NCBI GenBank assembly: GCA_022072025.1
Contig: JAJVIP010000014.1
Span: 1-39,048, forward strand
DNA: 39,048 nt
Source of the DNA: Elusimicrobiota bacterium
Lineage (GTDB): Bacteria; Elusimicrobiota; Elusimicrobia; F11
Direction of reading: 5' to 3'
The notes under the pieces were generated by a model. That model had not been told where the DNA came from, searched no databases, and worked only from the letters and a program-made list of their open reading frames with translations. Position 1 is the first letter of the stretch. Each line of letters opens with the position of its first letter. The position numbers and the translations under genes are program-made. Shown in pieces: positions 24,001 through 25,445 of this stretch.

Positions 24001-25065
24001 AACAACGTGACGGATTCGCAGGTCCCTGATGGTTGGTTCTCGGCTGGAAAAGAGACGGAACTTGAACTCAGCAATCTTTCGTTGATTGCCGCCAAGGTCA
24101 CCAAGTTGGCGCAGAGTTTGACTTTTGATCGCAACCCGCCCTTTGATTTGTTGGTGGCGGACGCAGATGGCTTCAGTCTTGAGAATGGACAAATTCAGGT
24201 GGGGTCTGAAATTATGGGGTATTCGACCATCAGTGGGAATTCCATCCGCATCACGAAACGGGGTGAGCTTTATGGGGTGGCCCGGTCCGAACACTTTATA
24301 AATGAAAAAGTATCGAATGAGGCCTATGTCGTTCGGGCTCGTGCTGTTACCACGGGTGGCGTGTTTGGAGCTCAAACAGCGATCAAACTCTATCGGGTGG
24401 ATGTGTCTCCGCCAACCGTGCCCGGCAAACCTATTTCGGACCAGGAGCTGGCGGGGGGAACGCCCTCTAAGACAGGTGTGTTCACCGTTAAGTGGGCCGC
24501 CGGTTCAGATGAAGAATCCAATGTCCGCGCCTACGAAATTCAGGAGCGGGTGGATAACGATCCCGTTTGGACAACACTCCGCCTTGTTCCCTCCAGCCAG
24601 CTTTCCATGCTCATTGGGAACAAAGACACGCCAGCCAATAAACCCAAACCCAGTGGACATTTCTATTCGTATCGTGTTCGCGCAATAAATCAAGCGGGCG
24701 GAACCAGCGCTTGGTCGGACGCGTCAGGGGCGGCCAGCACGGGAGCTCCGGATGAGGCTATATCGAAAGTGACCAATTACCCGAACCCCGTTGACACACG
24801 GCAAGGCCCCACCAATATCGCCTTCATCCTGAATGAAGATGCCAGTGTTAAAATTACTTTGTTCGATCTTTTGGGATATCAAATCCGCGAGTGGCAATTC
24901 AGCGCGGGATCATCGGGTGGAAAAGCGGGCCCCAATGTCTTCCAATGGGATGGAACTGATTCTGGCGGCACGAAAGTGGCAGCGGGTGGCTATATTATGA
25001 GGATTGAGGTCACTGGCACCAAGGGCACCACATCGGTCATCCGAAAAATCGGTATCATCAATTAA
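1..25065 (+). CDS. Giant secreted multi-repeat surface protein (5'-truncated by window edge)
   Basis: The frame is open from the first base, so the start lies outside the window; the GTG at 49 is only the first internal start-like codon. At least 8354 residues are encoded, ending in TAA at 25063-25065. Domain order (residue numbers counted from nt 1): about 13 Ig-like repeats (69-1680); one bracketing Ig-like domain (1681-1798); about 27 repeats with an LLPGET..PG...GK.G.P signature (1799-5272); about seven diverged relatives (5273-6180); eight larger beta-sandwich repeats with D.D.DG loops (6181-7840); an acidic calcium-binding-like stretch; an FN3-like domain; a FlgD-Ig/T9SS-like C-terminal domain. 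It is rich in Thr, Ser, Gly and Asn and nearly cysteine-free (I noted two). No enzyme motif, membrane helix or signal peptide is visible, and the signal would be upstream. I infer a very long extracellular fibre or adhesin. Codon use changes sharply near nt 1650. The neighbouring PorV-like gene fits an export or anchoring partner. Confidence 0.93.
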   Translation, partial: QFYDPATSRTNPNFSIVEPGNSAWFTADTSDAYVNWSATFTWTNGIEYAVQARTVDKAGNVSTIVYSTFTYDTDAPESFVSLPSSSPIKGLVLVSGTASDGGTVTNLEVAIQNKATGLWFDGAGFTGGSTLWQARSSLGGSAPHEWTYTVLNNTHLRTGTSYYIITKAYDDSGNEETDTASGSHTFMYDINVPTATIQVPVQNAYYRGGQITTIAGTAEDLVSTVKTLSLYIQRADGQYWQDVETPADGFGVWGGGATAINVSTANLPNWSYVLGNETQIWLHNQTYRMWIKALDVPGNEQTSYVAGTSSNTFVYDTQFATSVVVVPVASEYYNATTKPLTVVSGTAIDETLGSRVQSVGYSIKESVSGLYWDVNTSTFNSGTELFNAMAFTNPDVWTSTRPTLQDGLAYQVRMRATDKAGNQEPLRTATAFTYDVSSPTARITRPAADSQVSSLPFISGTVSDNTGTAGVQTVELAIYVDTGAWYNNSNGAFDQSSEAFFTATSTNSFTTWFSSNIPFVDGHVYWIKARATDKATNVQNTFGNNISTLAFTFDTSAPTSRVTFPDGTEVRSTIPQITGTASDNKVGIRQVFVSIGQVTGATTDYFNGTSFSAATEYFNLTSGTNEWVYNAAIPYTTGLLYLFRSYAIDVASNTETALPAQVATYYDITKPTATVAVPANATYRSELNTLQGGAYDLTAGLAALASGGIQIRIYEQGGNWWGGSSFNQSDPNAAWTNANGGTPTSWSYTNGSLTTSLLSGTTYLVQVRAKDTAVPANQGPTSNGTNSNFTLGVDSNTVIIDKVAPMSAFILPTSGATTYFNSLPTISGTSFDAISQITSAGQVTLSIKEISPVAAWWNGAATFTATSEQFHSASSLLATNSTWTLTSPTFQHGYGYLIRIKASDNVVPTPNTEVTLSSAVFIYDVKLPTATVTTPANGSIISSLTQLAGTATDEFVLTDVRITIKDNTTDLWWNQAGSTFTLNDGAKVFYQVTPQSPGVWSNWTWTFDSNKLTTGRSYTVHVYAVDAASNTQSVAVSGFTWDLTDPLSNVVSPVDGAFLKAGALALITGTADDTNDIQSVAISIQRLSDNQWWNTGINDWSASGNPLYLETLATIDPPAGIHPRVWQQSAALPPDNKLTADTLYRIRSRATDVPGNVQQSISNGITFRYDISAPAVAIQYPANNILYSDIPVLSGTAQDNFNVKRVELRLRNGSNEYWNGAAWVAGVNTWIVVNGTSATNSVVSWSTGTLPTWAAQTYTMNVRALDEAGNYTGTYSTITFTFDNISPITVTTGPVSGSTLRTLASIHGTVQDGLAPRDIAETRLKIYKVTAGTTEHWNGGSDAWEGPEVWNLVSNSLNQGGSLYYWDYSDNNFTTPPLTWTSGTTFYMVTRAIDTAGNVGLESSTKTFVFDNTAPVSAPSNPLNDRAYKASDLAIISGTSVDATSAVQNVQISIKDEDAAGGAKYYNGSTFSVTSEFFLDVTQLFPSSWTYTSGGLSFTNGHHYVVKSSAADVVGNVETPSGSNRFLLDVQNPVSGVVNPPNDFTGEPTETIFGTASDPGFTSGISGTGSGVKSSLGWHQGKAQILVVRDEGTSIGAGPVSFGSWGAEDYFWNGSTWVATGGGQTWVNADSMDNLGNWTYLGLVNNWIKGKFYVVWVRAVDNAGNVQNSITPGPKFQIAAPAASFVVTGLTDSQAAGFDHDITVEAIDEDGFRATGYQGTVVFTAPGGTETSDSDDTVDDLFGLPKNYTFTGGDAGIHTFATSVRFRMSGSRQVRVEDSLDPSVFGLQNNVTVNPTAAERLMVVLTGQSYAPGESPTPDGNGTINSPTPTTAGNTVVAQIKVVDKYWNVVPSSSPTVSVVSSDPYDTDPGSTAISAGTATVNITMTTAGNQTVTASGAGLPGTSDTLVINPRPADRLVAVLPGQTRTQGKYNVAPFGKTGSVSQIFAGDSMAVSVYGVDQYFNLDPAASAVVYANLPNDVYDVTPSSFSLVSGTTGFTLVPVTAGSQVVQATGAVTNNSYTSESFTVSPDTDTAQVRVQLLFSGETAVPGLPPYAQQNGGKSGAPRAQYAGVGSTVTVRLVDRFYNLISVGAVMPTITLTTSDPNDDTFAFDPMVVALVNGVKQTTITFVTSNNAFSSNTNPARNNVGWQVSTDGGGLYTADVSTWIATWPHDIVKLRLLSSNQVAVEGSDPAGSGKTNSGSPVGGTAGSSYSLTVQAVDAYWNHNKGLGPLHNAGSGDDVDVESNDPYALFHATGPLTLGQKVYSTFQPRKAQSMNVWAYDVTNGAVSSQTISGVTISAAAAEHFQVILPGETPLPGSNVHPTGGKTGTPSDQTAGTAIGAPGVEVRLVDDYWNPITTGALPWVTLTAPEAVDTYAILPSSKQMSLSGGVYRAVFTSTVTLRTAGSALSHRLRADAEGGAYTFALSSYFTVLPNTLSQLQVLMPGEVAAPGRPANWQGGGGLAGKTGSPDEDADNGNGLQDFYAGDSYNVTVNGVDNYFNVVSTDAAINLLSSDVNGTPNNATPLSRTLVAGTTGFTVVFKTAQDSNASPVTQTLTASSGGLTPGQTPNLNIQANSSTRLQILLTGETAAPGTSIGKTGSITSATAGENYSIKVRLTDDYWNAVGNDLSNVGLRLTTTDPYDSPEPDDTATITQGAGNYETTYLHKFQRQSATGWFVSVSTRSGPVYVSTTAGPVPVEADTNASNQHHMIVVLPGEQFEPGKTSAPTGRTGTPDFTAVLGYATPKAGDSFPINVVAVDRFYNKVSDPDNPLVTVSANAYLFPSYSPSASFTLVGGSATVNMILRKSTNSASISVNEATYGSGIEYSTGTSSTFSVSANSATKLQVLLPGETAIPGSSTGKTGQADSDGNNSANGDGIAGNIDDFVAGVAYQVRVQATDDYFNLVTGATPKVTLTTTDPYDQPSSQQQDLISGATIYMQTFFTANPSGWQVNVATSAGIYLSPATSANAVVRANSATKLLALVPGQTHVPGDVSNIGKSGSPTGAAAGTLWIATVTVVDNWYNTVTGGSGNAMFSTSDPYDTEGTTRTLVNGTTSFAVQMVQVGNQTLNIYHLEGIYSTATVSNIPITAGSANRALIILPGETYLPGKPPYTIGSGTGGKETPDSPSSQTAGTAFNVTVYATDAYWNQAVSVATVTLAAPADVNPSGVGILHLVGGVTTYSTTLFKATDYNGSTHTFTAVVSGLTNPNYESPELTLYPDTVGPRKIRLLFAGESRYPGTTVGKSGTPTGTAGDGDFVSGVSASIRIDATDTWGNILNVGSTITFTTDDPYDSNDPRSVTLTNGTSTFSHIFITERTDDAGEATTPSLTYSTASATGYASQSVSIGVDDDNTVRNLQILVQGETAVPGSGAWPSGGKSGQPDGNTGTAPVDNFSAGQNINITVRVVDQYWNLVESPAVGSPLVELTATDPNVNTPLLTGAPMTNGVLNTTVQLRTRNLSPGWVITATATGNGFGFNNDTSSVIPVDAGSLAALQILVPGESPTIGTATGKTGAPQTQTAGTLFNIPIGNIRAVDAYYNPVSTNGSVAITMRDGFGSPQSQVIALSAGANPALVPITLKTSTATFTPQELYVSGLGLATSTSSAIPVNPNTATRLQVLLPGETAVPGSSIGKSGTPNAVAAGDNYAVTVNMTDNYYNVVPQATQPTVRLQTTDPYAFATVAPAQQTLALSGSASFTMTFQRANSAPGWLVLGTTVAASAYSVFPDTSPAVVVIATTTDRLQLVLPGETAVPGSTVGNARGISGTPNVAVAGQNYVVTVNLTDRFYNLKTDFTPQVQVETTDLYDNHPSTRTLLNGTTTFTVRFHTAPGPWTINASTPASHLSPALSNFVSTSVTVNPGAATLLQVLLPGETAVQGKPPYDSGENGGKTGTPDSDLVTGGIQPFVAGSTFNVTVQLVDSYFNRSNTENTFVVITANDPYDDFASFGQKQTGAGGYQNGQTAFVGATLVTRNTNPGWQITASTNTGDNYAVGKSTWIPVTSGALQRLLVLAPGEVSEEGNPIGKSDDVPDTQVAGTTFTVTVRAVDANYNIVTTTDSLVALTFIGNGDSSKDDPFSEPTRPMAKNLINGTTTFDLYLVTAENKETIILATATALTDGVSGSIPMSAAVTDRFQILLPGETAVPGSYAGSARGFQGVPDVDANNGNGIQNFVAGTPFNVQIRATDAYWNKTTATPVNMTLVSSDPNDLNDPLSVGLTAGATTVAWTLNTSNSTGWTLTVDDGPAAFTAFTSTWVPTDPGTAIKLQILLPGETAAPGTSTGKTGSPTSWMAGVSSRVVVNVVDNNWNIVPTASLSVRLSNNTDLFSSTQTLPLVNGTTTFNFVLYTATAATTFTAQRTSGQALASPTATSASLLVNPNTATQLQVLVPGESPVPGKPPYNGTGGRSGSPDYDGNAGNGQTSFPAGVSFNVTVRAVDNYYNLVQPNTKVQLTTEDPFDPTPAAQSLTAGATVFSLYMHTANEAPGWTITASTASDSATNLLSNTSPIVPVTFGAAAKLQLLFPGETAVPGSTANGTKGKTGSPSDATAGVRYDFDVRLTDAFYNVVTDISMPTVGITSTDPYDDEASYFGGNPQSLDPGTGSATVGAYFNTSSSWTVTVTDDPYTNLYQNDTSTWVFVHPAGPARFLVVLPGETHTPGKLTVPLGKTGTPNTQTAGEGVTTTFLVVDNYFNLVSTSQNPVTITTDDPYDTNPGNYALTGGSLTISSVNLRVARSATTVSITDADSNGPSLGSASSASFAVAPSTPSKLQLVLPGESAQPGNGALARGVTGTPNATQAGVNIPIQVRITDNFWNLALASSTVRLTSSDPFDQSTGPWVGQGIDPYDFSVTNGSGTFNFPLITLSTTTGWNFMASDLDDNNSPNPLRFSNFTSSTVVVNPGVSSKLITVLPGETVFSGGANGKSGSASTITAGVEFDVRVYVADVFNNIVTVPPASSGANTADLQISIENNTDPYATIVQSTKSVTASSGFALFQMTMVKAGTHTIAGDDVTSSHGVPWTRNLSSQLTIAPSTATRLLVLMPGETALPGSSSPGKSGSPSSQVAGSTFAVRVQIVDDYYNPQPQHDNEILRVDTSDLYDAHPGSATFANGTSEDTFIVTLRTAEAGHTLRAVDSNQIISSVTWTSSVAGPFTVNPSSASRFLVLFPGESHLPGSATGKSGTPSNQVAGISFAVTVKQTDEQFNAVTNGTMPTMILRSNDVLEEYVSANPSTMVNGERGITLRAKTATTNFTLTATTHSTTASGTEGLKIGQASGLRVWPAVVNHFEFTNLPVSSVSAGDPFNGTIQVRDQFQNLISTGPNLYTGTIRFDAESTANGDFTDSAQDPLLPGNYTFLTSDAGVKNFTGGADGNFILKKAGSRWIKAIDFDDPNITTERAGYSTRPTITIVPGTPNKFVVTSPLDISDGVTDSLVSVAAGNLTNLGKVQIVGQLSDQFNNYISSPNFGVSFNVVNVAGSTGTVRWFDGSNYNLISATVTDVNGQVGSNPPFYYFVSTKSADSAQVQFASHSVTGNTLTLVTRGGSPSKLVFINPPASASVGVWSSNQFTLERRDDFDNSTYETVTNVSLSLGTGQGTTHSSDGKTYYFTQPLDQSSHITTLVFNTGTSQKKFSYYDTMSSLPVGEDSRLGTWQLRADASPLTPAVHELIVNAGPTATIGVDNPKRTIEAGKILYQGNVQEIEFELWDSFSNPTLATETIKVVFLSTRSASPTNEAYGFVLSSAVTTLPGLTSLTTGSLDITSGTYVTKLYYFDTRSSESYGVLAASRPIIGGYAQGRSWQTADHFVDIQPTFDLDNKVVIVSSPAVFVAGSTSSALQIQLQDKYSNPTPVILGSEDSVGNGIRFRLESDSTGNYGFASPSSATFSSGNGVAQLMLGQHTTAYYLKDTKSGTHIQTVRENFLPSRGWVIATQTYTVVAASPYRLIFETPVRKLIAGTTTTYVMGVSTPNIRIQMRDIYDNVTASTGTQVVDVFSDSTLGEASIALDGVFASNYGANGLTLTFTPGTSERDLYYRDQTVGLPVLSAVHQQNLIIAATQHVVITPNQATKLSLEHSFNNGSPLSVRNEGVINVVARDQYNNPANGGVTLGENNGLTYSGTIILSHSGSSSTVTLSGDGVGISTLTLTGTATGTFTLKDLVQENLKLYATDYNNPSINARTGLPPSNDDVVTTGLVGTPQDMAPEPTGPSRDPFKDAIFIPTALAQGDGTTVDKPNPVAMLRIRTEVKPAGVPSYSVWKGLRVTKLGTLPNSDVIEVGLWRDMGSKDGEFDISVDGDGLSSGVPLATGTFQNVSGNDICDFDFTASSQIITTVFQQYFITVRISTTAQEGTTLGVGVLDSSAFTIPAVESTARIAENNFPMRSYTSPIIKTPAPVMLQATNIAAYYSNTQHASVPQGQTSVGYLKLGFWTRDFTGILDKIKLTRIGTSSDIDVENVRLYYDGITGTDGDGFFQPGSDTLIGSSQMQFSTSAATLNLVPDMLITGTTKYLFLVMGLAESAQIGATLGVRLPSRTDIVLSDGIMVDYLQDPSTQSFPILSGTPPIAATNDQLIINPIPVAPAAAVQGDEDVPILRMDMYSSAHSVILQGVRINRKNSNLVNKPSDVADMRVYYDLDGDQVLDPTVDQIVSPTNKAITFISTVLDTAISNAATVIPVTTVEDVPTAPGRLVLEDNSGNREVVTYSGIDAVFNEFTGVTRGVEGSTPIAHAVGATVDAQAFIPIFGPLSGQEILGNLKFKPETILAVDMDLSTGPLVVDVSDTSEFPPSGSLQIDAEVGITYTGKTSTSFTGVRRTLPETHITGDVVLGAGRNKSYFIVYDVADLATPGRLAGQQTVLGLDIAATSYVTVGSPDIVSLIPSFNAEIGDILEFGDTITVVATNTTLGGTLQQQALNQPVMQLTLATNRSEAFWTGVGILSTGTANPSDVERIGVWYDLDNNGVFTEISDVMVGSGTFGNTGNPKLAQINFNEEQLLVTNSRSVGENISPRYFVTVDMESLATPETTMGFVISGPSAFSMTPTPPNLDTVSPSGLPAISRLRTIIPSPRVVTVVPEILYSNSNGVSITPVIDVDVTANATSIPIRPNTVGLPTTGYAVIDSEIVYYGGKSNGSLLNVDRGQFGTAAQSHIGGAQVGVYYTQGDLNNAFMKLLVSCNGFNVRWFSLKLNRYLPAGSIKGDDADVAMIKIWKDNGNGVLDRDSATGLIPPGTEFLMGEKALGTESDAAGTAVISLNDSTIGNPGFTLITSQQTTYWVTVDVDPTAEFDDLLGFKINSPTSLTIGALTANDGIHSVANTNMPVTTPAHVLRPTLDTMKIFIEDLAPPEVTQGQRYVPMARINLKTTANTVVWTNLRVDLTSDNGAVNGDVSAIRLFQDVGNDAIFNVQETSTNANGVLVRQLSQGTETFNNMVTTLNLGSQVIESEIVNPSGQNYFLAYDLNAFAQVGKNVGVQIAATSYFSVAYPDLSVFHPISPPFLSSRSSILEAEDLVTLAVEDSAKDAALAGGTYQASENVEVMRFSVTTDISQAYWTGLRVERIGASADPAYPYGHNADVKYVKIWRDTNFNDQLDASDELLSSPTAHFSLTDENDRIVQLDLTSPVLISPTARSFFLSYDIGEGAEAGASLGVKIGDLSWISVSAPNEVSPTIRYLSGAAGTQSYPYQTSLIPINAVQVTISGQTLAPAQIPQLSTGVPMMMFTMNTDRNFVTLKKIQLIQIGTVETSADGQGDISKISIWRDNGNTIFEPGNDVLIGSVLHAASTDYVNGTAYLYLNVSSGQVINTTPLNFFVTVDVGDRSLSNRSTEGHEFGLKIQAFSSLFFVPPTAGSNPNNSFSSLISNKTLILDEGAAIVSSVFLLPKIWVNPFGDGYPAIDQSGSPAARQYDSFGVPLVDVDGDGENDIIKDASTSLPGIDLDGDGLIEMDMTRSGLLSVDFNNDGKPDDVLPDQNGDGIPEIDLAKDGFPDFGYIPEKWSKDTSRLFSRWARINNSTLEEYQIGVGVNNMSNNVTDSQVPDGWFSAGKETELELSNLSLIAAKVTKLAQSLTFDRNPPFDLLVADADGFSLENGQIQVGSEIMGYSTISGNSIRITKRGELYGVARSEHFINEKVSNEAYVVRARAVTTGGVFGAQTAIKLYRVDVSPPTVPGKPISDQELAGGTPSKTGVFTVKWAAGSDEESNVRAYEIQERVDNDPVWTTLRLVPSSQLSMLIGNKDTPANKPKPSGHFYSYRVRAINQAGGTSAWSDASGAASTGAPDEAISKVTNYPNPVDTRQGPTNIAFILNEDASVKITLFDLLGYQIREWQFSAGSSGGKAGPNVFQWDGTDSGGTKVAAGGYIMRIEVTGTKGTTSVIRKIGIIN
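205..5040 (+). repeat. Array A: about 13 tandem Ig-like repeats
   Basis: Units of about 124 residues (about 370 bases) each begin with F.YD...PTA.V..P, continue with L..ISGTA.D and a WWNG or WYNG motif, and end with Y.V..RA.D.AGN. I counted 13 starts, for example near 208, 562, 940, 1300, 1651, 1996, 2395, 2767, 3118, 3502, 3841, 4228 and 4582. The pattern matches bacterial Ig-like domains of large adhesins. Units are diverged in sequence, so this is protein-level rather than perfect DNA repetition. Units 1-4 have distinctive codon use. Confidence 0.85.
5041..5394 (+). other. Bracketing Ig-like domain, first copy
   Basis: A single domain with the pattern Y.GTV.F, then NYTFT..DAG.H.F, then GSR.VRV.D. 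It sits exactly between array A and array B. A second, recognisably related copy sits at the other end of array B (15817-16200). This type of Ig-like domain is common in large bacterial secreted proteins. Confidence 0.65.
5395..15816 (+). repeat. Array B: about 27 tandem PGET/GKxGxP repeats
   Basis: Units of about 129 residues (mean about 386 bases). Each opens with a strand such as LQVLLPGE, followed by T.VPG, a variable loop, GK[ST]G[ST]P and AG..F.V.V. It continues with VD.YYN.V, a TTDPYD-type acidic motif, L..GTT.F, and closes with GW.I.AST and VNP.SAT. I counted 27 openings, the clearest at about 8521, 10828, 11203, 12373, 12766 and 15073. Loops after the PG motif vary most and sometimes carry D.D..NGNG inserts (7400, 8590, 12460, 13200). 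I do not recognise a named family for the PGET/GKxGxP signature; the fold is presumably an Ig-like sandwich. Confidence 0.85.
15817..18540 (+). repeat. Array B': second bracketing domain plus diverged relatives of array B
   Basis: This stretch starts with the second Y.GTI.F / NYTFLTSDAG domain (15817-16200). About six units follow with the same closing-opening rhythm as array B (for example PNKFVV, PSKLVF, SPYRLIF, ATKLSLE, each followed by a V.D.YNN motif). They have lost the PGET and GKxGxP signature. Unit openings lie near 16205, 16600, 16978, 17401, 17776 and 18150. A proline-rich linker closes the region around 18540-18600. Confidence 0.65.
18541..23520 (+). repeat. Array C: eight large beta-sandwich repeats with embedded small modules
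   Basis: Eight units of about 500-800 bases. The shared pattern is a QG or PQ opening, a W.GLRV.R.G strand, a V..V.VW.D...DG.F....D.L acidic loop, and a closing YF..VDV...A..G..LGV.I.S strand. Openings are near 18600, 19130, 19650, 20630, 21140, 21930, 22450 and 23005. The acidic loops (for example DGDGFFQPGSD and DLDNNGVF) look like calcium sites. Inside some units sit short inserted modules with ID.E...Y.G and GV.RG..GT...H..GA.V at about 19920-20160, 20230-20400 and 21190-21415. A diverged fourth copy is at 24120-24330. Confidence 0.8.
23640..23885 (+). other. Acidic calcium-binding-like D.D.DG stretch
   Basis: Within about 80 residues there are several D-x-D-x-D-G or D-x-N-x-D-G loops (VDVDGDGEND, IDLDGDGLIE, VDFNNDGKPDD, PDQNGDGIPE). 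This resembles thrombospondin type 3 or FG-GAP-like calcium loops in secreted proteins. It separates the repeat arrays from the C-terminal domains and may stiffen when calcium is bound (inference). Confidence 0.7.
24403..24756 (+). other. Fibronectin type III-like domain of the giant protein
   Basis: The stretch opens with PPTVPGKP and contains VKWAAGSD, a YEIQER strand and YRVRAINQAG.SAWSD. This is the usual FN3 pattern of a tryptophan early and a Y.VRA..... WS near the end. It lies immediately before the C-terminal sorting-type domain, a common order in secreted proteins. Confidence 0.8.
24769..25062 (+). other. C-terminal FlgD-Ig / T9SS-like sorting domain
   Basis: The last roughly 95 residues contain YPNPVD, ITLFDLLGYQIREW, WDGTDSGG.KVAAGGYI and a basic-hydrophobic end RKIGIIN. 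This is the pattern shared by FlgD Ig-like domains and the C-terminal domains that direct type IX cargo (YPNP... V.D..G..V... W.G.D..G..V..G.Y). The family match is strong. That it is a true secretion signal here is inference, supported only by the adjacent PorV-like gene. Confidence 0.75.
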
Positions 25066-25100
25066 TTCAAACGCATTAAAGAATGTGACATTTTCAGATT

Positions 25101-25249
25101 CGTCGCCCCGGCATGTTTTTGGCCGGGGCCCAGGTTTTAACCGACGGAAACACCTGGACCCCGTACCGTTCCACAATGATCTTGGTGGGTACAGTCCAGA
25201 ACAATAAATTATTATTGAGCTGGACGGCCAAAAGATCGCCGGGGCGACG
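25101..25249. ncRNA. Candidate structured RNA: four-way junction closed by 24-base arms
   Basis: Bases 25101-25112 pair perfectly with 25238-25249 (12 bp). After a 3x3 internal loop, 25116-25124 pair with 25226-25234 (UUUUU and GGCC against AAAAG and GGCC). Three hairpins fill the interior almost without gaps: 25125-25135 with 25152-25162 (10 of 11 pairs); 25163-25167 with 25188-25192; 25194-25199 with 25220-25225, extended by 25202-25206 with 25213-25217. The result is a cloverleaf with one unpaired junction base. An 8-bp alternative hairpin (25105-25112 with 25122-25129) could act as a local terminator-like fold, though the T run after it is short. I recognise no known family. It could be a 3' UTR element, a small RNA, or a DNA-level palindromic repeat. 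The strand is unresolved. Confidence 0.45.
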
Positions 25250-25277
25250 GCGGACCGTCATTATTCCTTAGGTACGA

Positions 25278-25307
25278 TTCAACTGAATTATTTGGATTAA
25301 TTATAAT
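25278..25307 (+). promoter_or_regulatory. Possible sigma-70 promoter for the motor operon
   Basis: A perfect TATAAT at 25302-25307 is preceded at 18 bases by TTCAAC (25278-25283), a weak -35 match. It lies in an AT-rich stretch about 140 bases before the first gene, leaving a leader of about 130 bases that contains the 25396-25423 inverted repeat. Confidence 0.35.
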
Positions 25308-25395
25308 CTCAAGTAAGCTATAGATTGTCAGATTTTTGCCTTTAATTTGTCACAAGCCCACCGCCTTCCTGTCACACCCTTCCCCTAGACTTAAA

Positions 25396-25423
25396 GCGTC
25401 AAACATGAGTTTTGGTTTGACGC
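25396..25423. promoter_or_regulatory. 9-bp inverted repeat upstream of the PorV-like gene
   Basis: GCGTCAAAC at 25396-25404 and GTTTGACGC at 25415-25423 are perfect inverted repeats around a 10-base loop. They end about 11 bases before the GGGTG ribosome-binding stretch. They could be a repressor operator or an mRNA hairpin controlling translation of the operon's first gene. No T run follows, so a terminator is unlikely. Confidence 0.4.
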
Positions 25424-25445
25424 GGGACACACAAAGGGTGAAAAA

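Larger units (their letters stand above)
25066..25445. other. 380-base intergenic region between giant gene and motor operon
   Basis: No credible coding sequence. From left to right it holds a GC-rich inverted-repeat structure (25101-25249), an AT-rich stretch with a possible sigma-70 promoter (25278-25307), a C-rich unstructured part, and a 9-bp inverted repeat (25396-25423) followed by the ribosome binding site of the next gene. Its length and content suggest the giant gene and the downstream operon are separate transcription units. Confidence 0.6.

Noticed and set aside
23512-24375. 287-codon minus-strand open frame
   Set aside because: It lies wholly inside the giant gene, whose translation there shows clear domain motifs; the antisense product has no recognisable pattern.
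1-25065. Phage tail fibre or polymorphic toxin
   Set aside because: No phage genes or toxin/immunity pair nearby, and the C-terminus is a sorting-type Ig domain rather than a toxin domain.
25105-25129. Rho-independent terminator of the giant gene
   Set aside because: The 8-bp stem is strong, but only four Ts follow, six bases downstream, and the same bases pair better in the larger junction. Not excluded.
25004-25207. 67-codon plus-strand open frame across the end of the giant gene
   Set aside because: Its sequence spans the structured intergenic inverted repeats, has no good start context and shows no protein-like pattern.
25101-25249. Integron attC site, retron RNA or MITE
   Set aside because: The arms lack the attC RYYYAAC/GTTRRRY ends, there is no reverse transcriptase or integrase gene in the window, and I see no flanking target duplication.
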